Shown here in pieces: positions 1 to 5,806 of a stretch of DNA of 8,157 bases (position 1 is its first letter; each line of letters opens with the position of its first letter). Location of the stretch: assembly GCA_964353115.1 (NCBI GenBank), contig CAYGUI010000055.1:1-8157 (forward strand), read 5' to 3'. Both the position numbers and the translations under genes were made by a program. The notes beneath the pieces were generated by a model. The model was not told where the DNA came from. It did no database searches and was given only the letters and a program-made list of their open reading frames with translations. The stretch comes from CAYGUI01 sp964353115. GTDB lineage: Bacteria > Pseudomonadota > Gammaproteobacteria > JAGOUU01.

Positions 1-535
1 GTTTAAAGTCTTGTTTTTTATAATATAAAACAGCTAAATTAAAATAAATTTCATCTGGGTTTTCACCCCCAAGATCTAAATTTTTTAATAAATTATGAGC
101 TTTATCAATTTTATTATCATTTAAATACAAAATTCCCAATTGGTACTTAGTTTCTGGTTGATTATCATCTATTTCTAGGGCTTTTTCTAAGTACTCAATC
201 GCACCTTTTTTATCACCAAGCTCTCTAAGTGCCTGTCCCAATAAAATATAAGATTTTAAAATATATTTTTTATTTTTGGTTATTTTAAGCAAAGCTAATA
301 TAGATTTATAAACTTTTTCCCAATCATCAAGCTCTGTTGCGACGATAGCAAAGTTTAGTAAGGCAGTTTCATGTAAAGGATTAATATTAATTAATTCAGC
401 ATAATAATGCAGTGCTAACACCCAATCTTGACGTTGTCCGTATAAGGTTGCTAATTTAAAATAACTATTTTGATCTTGAGGATTATCTTTAATAGCCTTG
501 ATATAACTATTAACAATATTCAAAACTTCTGACAT
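1..535 (-). CDS. TPR-repeat protein, C-terminally truncated by window edge
   Basis: An open minus-strand frame runs from an ATG at 533-535 off the left edge (178 codons, no stop). The translation has the helix-turn-helix pattern of tetratricopeptide repeats. About residues 12-45 read 'IKAIKDNPQDQNSYFKLATL' and continue into a paired 'ALHYYAELININP' helix. A later unit contains 'SYILLGQALRELGDKKGAIE' followed by 'YLEKALEIDDNQPE', and a third begins at 'KYQLGILYLNDNKIDKAH'. TPRs mediate protein-protein contacts; no catalytic domain is visible in this part. No signal peptide or membrane segment is seen. The start lies 6 bp after the stop of the LOG-family gene on the same strand, so the two are probably co-transcribed, with this gene second. 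No good Shine-Dalgarno is present ('TAGGTT' at best), which suggests translational coupling. The partner and precise role cannot be told. Confidence 0.85.
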   Translation of the reverse strand, partial: MSEVLNIVNSYIKAIKDNPQDQNSYFKLATLYGQRQDWVLALHYYAELININPLHETALLNFAIVATELDDWEKVYKSILALLKITKNKKYILKSYILLGQALRELGDKKGAIEYLEKALEIDDNQPETKYQLGILYLNDNKIDKAHNLLKNLDLGGENPDEIYFNLAVLYYKKQDFK

Positions 536-541
536 TGTGAT

Positions 542-1282
542 TTATAACCTAGACAATAATTCTTTTTCACTTTCAGAAATATCAAACCCGCCTTTATCGC
601 GGTAATATTTGCATAGATATTCTATTATCTCATCGGGGTCTTCTATCAACTTAACTAATTCAAGATCAAGTTTATCAATCATGCCTTCTTTAGCCATTAC
701 ATCATCAGCCCAGTCTAAAAATCCTTGCCAAAATGATTGACGAGTAATTATGATGGGAATTTTTCGACTTTTTTGTGTTTGGATAAGAGTTAAAATTTCT
801 GCTAACTCATCAAGAGTTCCATACCCGCCTGGTAATACAATATAGGCACGAGCAAATTTAACGAACATAACCTTGCGTGAGAAGAAATGCTTAAAGGATA
901 AAGAGATATCTTGATATTCATTCGGAAGTTGTTCATGCGGTAACTCAATATTAAGTCCTACGCTTTTAGAGCGTCCTCGTTTCGCTCCTTTATTAGCTGC
1001 TTCCATGACACCGCCACCGCCCCCGGTAATAACGGCAAATCCAGCACATGAAAGTTTATAGCCAATTTCTTCAGCTAATTCATAGTAAGGATGATCTTCT
1101 TTTATTCTGGCTGAGCCAAAGACGCTAACTGCTGGTCCTAGCTTCCATAGTCTTTCAAATGCACTAACAAATTCAGATATAACTTGAAAAATCTTCCAAG
1201 ATTCTGATTTAAAGTTTTCTTCATCTTTATAGGGAAAAGGAAGATCATCTATGGTATTTCTAAGATCGTTTTTATCTGACAT
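542..1282 (-). CDS. LOG-family (TIGR00730) nucleoside 5'-monophosphate phosphoribohydrolase
   Basis: The 246-residue product has the LOG-family Rossmann fold. A glycine-rich loop 'GGGGGVMEAANKGA' lies at residues 87-100, 'SRKVMF' at 135-140, and the signature 'PGGYGTLDE' at 151-159, the PGGxGTxxE motif that forms the nucleotide-binding and catalytic site. Family members cleave the N-glycosidic bond of nucleoside 5'-monophosphates, releasing a free base and ribose 5-phosphate; plant and some bacterial members activate cytokinins. Older annotations call this family 'lysine decarboxylase', which is not supported by the fold. It is a soluble cytoplasmic protein. The length is at the long end for the family because of an N-terminal extension of about 50 residues. 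The ATG start has no clear Shine-Dalgarno, but an extended -10 lies about 36 bp upstream. The true substrate in this organism is unknown. Confidence 0.9.
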   Translation of the reverse strand: MSDKNDLRNTIDDLPFPYKDEENFKSESWKIFQVISEFVSAFERLWKLGPAVSVFGSARIKEDHPYYELAEEIGYKLSCAGFAVITGGGGGVMEAANKGAKRGRSKSVGLNIELPHEQLPNEYQDISLSFKHFFSRKVMFVKFARAYIVLPGGYGTLDELAEILTLIQTQKSRKIPIIITRQSFWQGFLDWADDVMAKEGMIDKLDLELVKLIEDPDEIIEYLCKYYRDKGGFDISESEKELLSRL

Positions 1283-1317
1283 ATTTTTGCCGCGAGTATT
1301 AAATTTTAATTATTTTT

Positions 1318-1326
1318 ATTATAGCA
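1318..1326 (-). promoter_or_regulatory. Extended -10 promoter for the LOG/TPR pair
   Basis: Read on the minus strand this is TGCTATAAT: a perfect TATAAT with the extended -10 TG one base upstream. The expected transcription start is near 1311, giving a leader of roughly 28 nt before the ATG at 1282. No -35 close to TTGACA is visible, as expected for an extended -10 promoter. The region where a -35 would lie is inside the terminator hairpin of the upstream gene (1334-1352). Confidence 0.55.
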
Positions 1327-1328
1327 AT

Positions 1329-1352
1329 AAAAAAGCCCTGCTAGGCAGGGCT
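1329..1352 (-). terminator. Rho-independent terminator of the 10-cysteine secreted protein gene
   Basis: A perfect 8-bp stem AGCCCTGC / GCAGGGCT (1334-1341 and 1345-1352) encloses a 3-nt loop. On the minus strand it is followed by a run of T. It sits about 20 bp beyond the stop codon at 1374, so it ends the minus-strand transcript of that gene. On the plus strand the hairpin is followed by a short A-rich stretch, so it is not a plus-strand terminator. Confidence 0.85.
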
Positions 1353-1373
1353 AAAAATTAAAAAATATAACTT

Positions 1374-1967
1374 CTATCTTTTATTTTTAGGGTCTAACAT
1401 TGCATCAAATACTCTAAAATATTCACCAGTATAAGCACATTCTTGACCACCTTTCCCAAGGCATCTATTAGAAGTTGCTTCCATTGCATTATATAATGCT
1501 CCTGTAGTAGTTAATTTGTGAGCTGGATTACCAGTACAAATTAAATTCTCAGCCGCCGCAATACTAGTGATTGCATACCCATTAACACAATGGGAAATAC
1601 TATCTGTTGGTAATCGATCACATAATTGGGGGTAAACAGGAATACTTTGTTCATTTACAAAGTTGTAGGCCATCAACCATTTTCCGTAATTTTCGCAAGC
1701 ATATCCTTTTGTGGATTGACAACTCGATCTAGCTGTATTAACTTCAGCTCTAATATTTATAGCTTTGGAGCAAAATTTCTTTTTTATATCAATAACTCTG
1801 CGCATCAAATTTTCGCCTTTTAATTTATCATATCCTTGTTGGCACCAACCTATTGATCCACCCTGAAATCTTTTAGCACATTCATCTCTATAGCTAGCTG
1901 CGTATGTGCTTGCAGAGAATAAGGTACTAAAAATTAATGGGATGCAGAATGATTTACTAATTTTCAT
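1374..1967 (-). CDS. Secreted cysteine-rich protein with two five-cysteine modules
   Basis: I do not recognise this 197-residue protein. Residues 1-24 form a Sec signal peptide: a lysine near the start, a hydrophobic core, then 'ASTYAAS' with likely cleavage after the Ala at 23 or 24. The mature part has ten cysteines: 30, 42, 66, 83, 91 and 116, 127, 144, 169, 177. They fall into two modules of the same plan: Cys, 10-11 residues, Cys-x-x-Gly-Tyr, then two variable stretches adding to about 40 residues around a central Cys, then Cys-x7-Cys-x2-(Tyr/Thr)-Gly-(Lys/Glu)-(Trp/Tyr). An export destination in the periplasm or outside the cell, with several disulfides, is inferred; an odd number of cysteines per module means at least one inter-module bond or a free thiol. 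The gene has its own promoter, ribosome site and terminator, so it is probably monocistronic. Function is unknown; a secreted host-interaction protein or envelope protein is possible. Confidence 0.85.
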   Translation of the reverse strand: MKISKSFCIPLIFSTLFSASTYAASYRDECAKRFQGGSIGWCQQGYDKLKGENLMRRVIDIKKKFCSKAINIRAEVNTARSSCQSTKGYACENYGKWLMAYNFVNEQSIPVYPQLCDRLPTDSISHCVNGYAITSIAAAENLICTGNPAHKLTTTGALYNAMEATSNRCLGKGGQECAYTGEYFRVFDAMLDPKNKR

Positions 1968-1977
1968 AAGGGGGTAA

Positions 1978-1982
1978 CTCCT
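1978..1982 (-). promoter_or_regulatory. Shine-Dalgarno site of the 10-cysteine protein gene
   Basis: The minus strand reads AGGAG, 10 nt before the ATG at 1965-1967. It is one of the few strong ribosome sites in the window and supports that start, which also begins a good signal peptide. Confidence 0.75.
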
Positions 1983-2001
1983 ATATTTAATACTCTTAGT
2001 A

Positions 2002-2029
2002 AGTATAGTAAATAACCTTATGATGTCAA
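2002..2029 (-). promoter_or_regulatory. Sigma-70 promoter of the 10-cysteine protein gene
   Basis: On the minus strand a perfect -35 TTGACA (2024-2029) is followed, after a 16-bp spacer, by the -10 TATACT (2002-2007). The predicted transcription start is near 1995, giving a leader of about 28 nt. The -35 overlaps the last codon and stop codon (2026-2028) of the upstream symporter gene. This is the best -35 in the window and suggests strong, independent expression. Confidence 0.75.
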
Positions 2030-3210
2030 TGTTCTCCCAGGAAGGCTTCTCCTTTTAAATCAATTAGTTCACAATCAACTAATTTTGTAACACAGGAATC
2101 TGACCATACATTAATAGCGCTTTCGAGCATATCAATTAGTGAGTAAAAAGGAAGGATTAGCCCTAAAAGATATAAAGGCACCCCCATGTAGGCAAGTATC
2201 GCGCCAGAAATGGTATAACAACCCATAGGTACACCTGCATTACCTATAGCGGCGATAGTTGCTGCCATAACCCATAACAAGTACTCAGCTGCTGAATAAT
2301 GAAACCCATTACTGGTACTGATAAACAAAACAGTAATTAAAATAAAAGCGGCACAACCATTCATATTAACGGTAATACATAAAGGCAATGAGAAGTTAGC
2401 AATTTTCGGATCAACGTTACTATTTTCTTTAGCACACTTTAAGGCTACAGGTAGCGCGATACTTGAGGATTTAGCCCAAAATGCAACATTTAGGGCTTCA
2501 AACATTTGTTTAAACAGTTTAATAGGTTCGATGTTATTAAACCGTAAAATTACAGGTAATACAACAAAAGCCTGAATAAGATTTGCTGCGACTACGCAAG
2601 CTAAATATATCCCTAAATTTTGCATAGTTGGCATATCTATATGGCGTAAAAACTGTACCATAAAGGCCCATACAGCTACTGGCATTAACAATAAAATTTT
2701 TGATATAGAGAGCATGGTGTATTTATATGAAGTATCAATAGCTTGCTCTATTTTGTATTTAAAATTTGATTTATTACTTACTAGAAATACGCTTAATACG
2801 AGGGTTAAAAATACAGAAGCAGTTAATAGCTCACCAAATCCGGCGCCGATATCTCCTCCATTAGTATGATGACCTGATATATTCGCATGGGGGTGAAATA
2901 CTAAAAATAGCAATAAGCCTATTGATGCCGCGATGACAGTAGTCAATATGGTGTATTTAAACACTTTGCCGCCAAGGCTAAAAAGTTCTTTTTTGCTTTC
3001 TAGTTTACTGGTGGTGCTTAAGATTGAGAGAGATACTAAAGGTATGGCAAACCATTTGATTATTGTGGTAAAGCCTATTGTTATATTATCTGCCAAGTGA
3101 AAAATATAAGCTAAGTCATAGTGATATGCGGTAATAGCAAGAATTATCGATAAAAAGTAGAAAAGTATTGTCATATAAATTAGCTCTAAAATCGCATATA
3201 ATATACGCAA
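2026..3210 (-). CDS. Dicarboxylate/amino acid:cation symporter family (DAACS) membrane transporter
   Basis: This is a polytopic inner-membrane protein of the glutamate-transporter fold (394 residues from the TTG at 3210; 382 from the more likely ATG at 3172-3174). Landmarks are the hairpin-1 serine-rich motif 'AKSSSIALPVALKCAKEN' (246-263), the TM7 motif 'NMNGC' (282-286), hairpin 2 'AAIGNAGVPMG' (320-330) and TM8 'DMLESAINVWSD' (360-371). Family members use Na+ or H+ gradients to import glutamate, aspartate, C4-dicarboxylates or neutral amino acids. Against the archaeal GltPh reference, the TM7 Asp of NMDGT is Asn (284), the Thr is Cys (286), and the TM8 Arg that pairs with an acidic side chain is Glu (363). 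The TM8 Asp360, Asn367 and Asp371 are kept. An acidic substrate is therefore doubtful, and I do not assign one. The gene is divergent from mrp and ends inside the -35 of the next gene downstream. Confidence 0.88.
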   Translation of the reverse strand: MRILYAILELIYMTILFYFLSIILAITAYHYDLAYIFHLADNITIGFTTIIKWFAIPLVSLSILSTTSKLESKKELFSLGGKVFKYTILTTVIAASIGLLLFLVFHPHANISGHHTNGGDIGAGFGELLTASVFLTLVLSVFLVSNKSNFKYKIEQAIDTSYKYTMLSISKILLLMPVAVWAFMVQFLRHIDMPTMQNLGIYLACVVAANLIQAFVVLPVILRFNNIEPIKLFKQMFEALNVAFWAKSSSIALPVALKCAKENSNVDPKIANFSLPLCITVNMNGCAAFILITVLFISTSNGFHYSAAEYLLWVMAATIAAIGNAGVPMGCYTISGAILAYMGVPLYLLGLILPFYSLIDMLESAINVWSDSCVTKLVDCELIDLKGEAFLGEH

Positions 3211-3218
3211 TATTATAT
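3196..3218. repeat. Inverted repeat carrying both divergent -10 elements
   Basis: Perfect 8-bp arms ATATAATA (3196-3203) and TATTATAT (3211-3218) flank a 7-nt centre. The right arm contains the -10 of the symporter promoter on the minus strand (TATAAT at 3212-3217). The left arm contains an equivalent TATAAT on the plus strand (3197-3202) facing mrp, although no good plus-strand -35 lies upstream of it. It could be just a symmetric divergent promoter, or an operator. Confidence 0.4.
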
Positions 3219-3240
3219 CTTATTCAATCAACTTAGTAAA
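3212..3240 (-). promoter_or_regulatory. Promoter of the symporter gene, deciding its start codon
   Basis: The minus strand has TTTACT (3235-3240), a 17-bp spacer and TATAAT (3212-3217). Transcription would begin near 3205, that is, downstream of the TTG at 3208-3210. The TTG could then not be in the mRNA, which favours the ATG at 3172-3174 (residue 13 of the longer frame) as the true start. Confidence 0.5.
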
Positions 3241-3241
3241 T

Positions 3242-4000
3242 ATGAAAACAATAGCTATATCCTCCGGTAAAGGCGGCGTGGGTAAATCAACTATTACCAC
3301 AAACCTAGCGGCAGCATTAACAAAACAAGGCTATAAAGTCGGTGTATTAGATGCTGATATCTACGGGCCAAGCCAACCTATAATGTTTGGCATACCTAAA
3401 AATACCAAAATAGAATCACAGGATAATAAGTTTTTTATCCCAATTAATAAATACGGCATAGAGCTAAACTCCATTGGCTTTTTAATTGACGAAGAAACGG
3501 CTTTAGCTTGGCGTGGACCAATGGCTAGCAAGGCACTGCAACAATTGTATTTTCAAACGATATGGTCGCGAGATTTGGATTATTTACTAATTGACCTTCC
3601 TCCTGGAACAGGGGACATCCAGCTTACCATGGTGCAAAAGATTCCTGTAGATGGTGCGATAATTATTACCACCCCCCAGGATGTTGCCTTAAAAGACGTT
3701 GAGCGCGCTTATAATCTATTTCAAAAAACAGATATTAAAGTGCTAGGAGTCATAGAAAACATGTCTTTTTATACTTGCCCACATTGTAATAATCACGACC
3801 ATATATTTGGCCAAGGCGCAGCAGACAAAATAGCAGAAAATTATAAGTTACCAATCATGAGTTCAATACCGCTTAATAAGCAATATCAAGAAGACGTAGA
3901 TGCTGGCATGCCAACCCTGATATCAGAAGATAGCAAAGCAGAGCTAATCAAGCCTTATATCGATATAGTCGACATGATAAATAAAATTTTGGTAAATTAG
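3242..4000 (+). CDS. mrp: Mrp/ApbC-type iron-sulfur cluster carrier P-loop ATPase, short form
   Basis: This 252-residue protein belongs to the Mrp/NBP35 group of the SIMIBI P-loop NTPases. It opens directly with the deviant Walker A 'SGKGGVGKST' (residues 8-17), continues with 'DADIYGPSQP', and has Walker B 'LLIDLPPGTGD'. The Cys-Pro-x-Cys in 'MSFYTCPHCNNH' is the pair that binds a bridging [4Fe-4S] cluster in dimeric family members. It is cytoplasmic and transfers Fe-S clusters to apoproteins. The usual Gammaproteobacterial Mrp (about 360-370 residues) has an additional N-terminal FSCA/MIP18-like domain; here it is absent, and I see no upstream in-frame ATG that would add it. There is no Shine-Dalgarno before the ATG. 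dcd follows after 49 bp on the same strand, so the two probably share a transcript. LipA, coded nearby, is an Fe-S enzyme and a plausible client, but this is inference. Confidence 0.92.
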   Translation: MKTIAISSGKGGVGKSTITTNLAAALTKQGYKVGVLDADIYGPSQPIMFGIPKNTKIESQDNKFFIPINKYGIELNSIGFLIDEETALAWRGPMASKALQQLYFQTIWSRDLDYLLIDLPPGTGDIQLTMVQKIPVDGAIIITTPQDVALKDVERAYNLFQKTDIKVLGVIENMSFYTCPHCNNHDHIFGQGAADKIAENYKLPIMSSIPLNKQYQEDVDAGMPTLISEDSKAELIKPYIDIVDMINKILVN

Positions 4001-4034
4001 AAAATTAAATTTAAATACACAATATATTAAACAC

Positions 4035-4038
4035 AGGA
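4035..4038 (+). promoter_or_regulatory. Shine-Dalgarno site of dcd
   Basis: AGGA, 11 nt before the ATG at 4050, fixes the start at the canonical N-terminus 'MSIKSDKWIERMA' of Dcd. Confidence 0.6.
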
Positions 4039-4049
4039 AAAATATAAAC

Positions 4050-4616
4050 ATGAGCATCAAATCAGATAAATGGATAGAGAGAATGGCGAAAAGCACAGGC
4101 ATGATTACTCCCTTTGAGCCACGTCAAAATCGTCAAGTTGGTGATAGCAAAGTAATTTCATACGGTGTTTCAAGTTATGGTTACGACGTTAGGTGCGCCA
4201 ATGAGTTTAAAGTATTTACTAATATTAATTCTGCAATTGTTGATCCGAAAAAATTCGACTCTAATAGTTTTGTAGATGTAGTCTCTGATGTATGTATTAT
4301 CCCACCCAATTCTTTTGCTTTGGCACGCACAGTAGAATACTTTAAGATTCCACGTAACATATTAACTATCTGCCTTGGTAAATCTACTTACGCCCGTTGC
4401 GGAATTATCGTAAACGTTACGCCGCTTGAGCCGGAATGGGAAGGACACGTAACACTAGAATTTTCCAATACAACTCCGTTGCCAGCTAAGATTTATGCAA
4501 ATGAGGGGGTGGCGCAGATGTTATTTTTAGAATCTGATGAGATCTGTGAAGTTTCTTACGCAGATCGCGCTGGAAAATATCAGGGACAAGTTGGTGTTAC
4601 TTTGCCTGTGGCTTAA
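4050..4616 (+). CDS. dcd: dCTP deaminase
   Basis: The 188-residue product matches the Gram-negative dCTP deaminase along its whole length. It hydrolyses dCTP to dUTP and ammonia, feeding dUTPase and thus dTMP synthesis. The N-terminal 'MSIKSDKWIERMA', the 'ISYGVSSYGYDVRC' block (36-49), 'VDPKKFD' and 'CIIPPNSFALARTVEYFKIP' are all present. The catalytic region 'GKSTYARCGIIVNVTPLEPE' (110-129) supplies Ser112 and Arg116. Glu137 in 'VTLEFSN' is the expected catalytic glutamate. The C-terminal 'GKYQGQVGVTLP' lid segment closes over the triphosphate in this trimeric, dUTPase-related fold. Nothing is missing. It lies 49 bp after mrp and is probably in the same transcript; lipA converges from the right. 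The family also holds bifunctional deaminase/dUTPases, but this sequence resembles the monofunctional Gammaproteobacterial type. Confidence 0.96.
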   Translation: MSIKSDKWIERMAKSTGMITPFEPRQNRQVGDSKVISYGVSSYGYDVRCANEFKVFTNINSAIVDPKKFDSNSFVDVVSDVCIIPPNSFALARTVEYFKIPRNILTICLGKSTYARCGIIVNVTPLEPEWEGHVTLEFSNTTPLPAKIYANEGVAQMLFLESDEICEVSYADRAGKYQGQVGVTLPVA

Positions 4617-4620
4617 TATT

Positions 4621-4712
4621 TACACGTCATTCCCGTGTACTTCCGTGATTCCCGTGTACTTCCGTCATTCCCGCGAAGGCGGGAAACGCCAGTAGCGTAG
4701 CAATCCAGAAAT
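4621..4712. repeat. GC-rich palindromic repeat element with 19-bp tandem duplication
   Basis: The 100-bp gap between the convergent dcd and lipA genes is filled by GC-rich sequence unlike its surroundings. Two 19-bp copies of GTCATTCCCGTGTACTTCC lie in tandem at 4626-4644 and 4645-4663, differing by one base. A third, partial copy leads into the hairpin TTCCCGCGAAGGCGGGAA (4668-4685, 7-bp stem and GAAG loop). A TACACG / CGTGTA inverted repeat (4621-4626, 4634-4639) overlaps the first copy, and 'CAATCCAG' closes the element at about 4710. The core resembles short intergenic palindromes scattered in many proteobacterial genomes. The hairpin lacks a U-tract, so it is not a classical terminator, though it could protect mRNA 3' ends. 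Confidence 0.8.
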
Positions 4713-4716
4713 AAAA

Positions 4717-5742
4717 TCATAACCCTAAATTATCCCGTTTAAACACGCGATCGGCCCGATAACTACTACGCACCATTGGGCCGGCAGCAACTTCAAAAAA
4801 GCCTTTTTCAAGACCTATATTACGTAATAACTCAAACTCTTCAGGCGGTATATACCTTTCAACATCTAAATGATTCTTAGTAGGCTGTAAGTATTGACCT
4901 AAGGTTAAGATATCAACATCTATTAATCTTAAATCATCCATTGTTTCTACAACTTCCTCAAAACTTTCACCAAGACCGAGCATAAGACTGGTTTTGGTTA
5001 AGATTTGTTTATTATTTTGACTTGCATATTCTTTGGCAAACTTTAAGACTTCAAGAGTTTGATCATATCCTGCGCGTGGGTCTCGTACTGGGTGGGTTAA
5101 GCGCTTAACGGTTTCAACGTTTTGGGCAAAGACATCAACGCCAGAATTTAGGATAAGCTTTACTGCATCAAGATTACCGCTAAAATCGGGGGTGAGAGCT
5201 TCAACTTTGATATCTGGACATGATTTTTTAATTTCTATTATAGAGTTGGCGTATTGTGAGGCACCCCCATCAGCTAAATCATCACGATCAACCGAGGTTA
5301 ATACAATATAATCCAAGTTCATTATCTTAGCGGTTTTGGCCGCATTTTGTGGCTCATTTAAGTCTAATTTGCCATGAGGGTTACCGGTATCAACGGAGCA
5401 AAACTTGCAAGCTCGTGTACATATGGCGCCTAATAACATGATAGTAGCAGTCCCATGTGACCAGCACTCGCTAATGTTAGGACATTTGGCCTCAGCACAG
5501 ACGGTACTTAAATTATTTTCTGTAACTAATTGTTTTACCGTGGAATATTGTGGAGAATTTTCAGCTTTTATTCTGATCCAACTAGGTTTTTTTAGCGTTT
5601 CTTTGTCACCGCGCTTATCATTGTTTTTATTGGATTTAACGCCGTCTTTTATAGCAACGGTACCGTCTTGAGAGATATATTTACTACCGCTACTAACTAC
5701 TTGGATTGGGATGTTATTGATATTAGATTTTGAATACTTCAT
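4717..5742 (-). CDS. lipA: Lipoyl synthase (radical SAM)
   Basis: The 341-residue LipA inserts two sulfur atoms into protein-bound octanoyl groups, making the lipoyl cofactor of pyruvate and 2-oxoglutarate dehydrogenases and the glycine cleavage system. The auxiliary [4Fe-4S] cluster, the sulfur source, is bound by Cys82, Cys87 and Cys93 (C-x4-C-x5-C) together with the C-terminal 'RSSYRAD' (325-331). The radical-SAM cluster uses Cys108, Cys112 and Cys115 in 'CTRACKFC'. 'LTSVDRDDLADGGA' and 'ETVKRLTHPVRDPRAGY' are also typical. It is slightly longer than the Escherichia coli enzyme (321 residues). The N-terminal 50 residues are Lys/Asn/Ser-rich and poorly conserved, apart from a 'KPSWIRIK' block that fits the family. 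No lipB is in view. The ATG has no Shine-Dalgarno and lies almost exactly at the predicted transcription start. The gene converges on dcd and diverges from the repeat-protein gene. Confidence 0.97.
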   Translation of the reverse strand: MKYSKSNINNIPIQVVSSGSKYISQDGTVAIKDGVKSNKNNDKRGDKETLKKPSWIRIKAENSPQYSTVKQLVTENNLSTVCAEAKCPNISECWSHGTATIMLLGAICTRACKFCSVDTGNPHGKLDLNEPQNAAKTAKIMNLDYIVLTSVDRDDLADGGASQYANSIIEIKKSCPDIKVEALTPDFSGNLDAVKLILNSGVDVFAQNVETVKRLTHPVRDPRAGYDQTLEVLKFAKEYASQNNKQILTKTSLMLGLGESFEEVVETMDDLRLIDVDILTLGQYLQPTKNHLDVERYIPPEEFELLRNIGLEKGFFEVAAGPMVRSSYRADRVFKRDNLGL

Positions 5743-5748
5743 ATTGGA

Positions 5749-5757
5749 ATTATAGCA
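5749..5757 (-). promoter_or_regulatory. Extended -10 promoter of lipA
   Basis: On the minus strand this is TGCTATAAT, identical to the extended -10 ahead of the LOG gene (1318-1326). A weak TTAAAG at 5772-5777 lies 17 bp upstream of the hexamer. The expected transcription start falls within a base or two of the lipA ATG at 5742, implying a leaderless or nearly leaderless mRNA. Confidence 0.55.
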
Positions 5758-5806
5758 ATAATGCTTCTAAACTTTAAATTATTAACGACAATTTTTAAAT
5801 AATATT

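Noticed and set aside
542..1282. Lysine decarboxylase
   Set aside because: This is an old family label. The PGGxGTxxE motif and fold point to LOG-type phosphoribohydrolases, and there is no pyridoxal-phosphate domain.
1626..1823. Plus-strand 65-codon frame
   Set aside because: It lies antisense within the 10-cysteine secreted protein, which has a promoter, ribosome site, signal peptide and terminator. The shadow frame has no support.
3188..3241. Upstream extension of mrp to recover a missing N-terminal domain
   Set aside because: No in-frame ATG or domain-like sequence is present in the short gap, which is occupied by divergent promoter elements.
4668..4685. Bidirectional terminator between dcd and lipA
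   Set aside because: The hairpin is GC-rich but neither strand has a T-run directly after the stem. It fits a dispersed palindromic repeat better, although it may still stabilise RNA ends.
5405..5671. Plus-strand 88-codon frame
   Set aside because: It is antisense to the conserved cysteine region and N-terminus of lipA, has no ribosome site and resembles no family.
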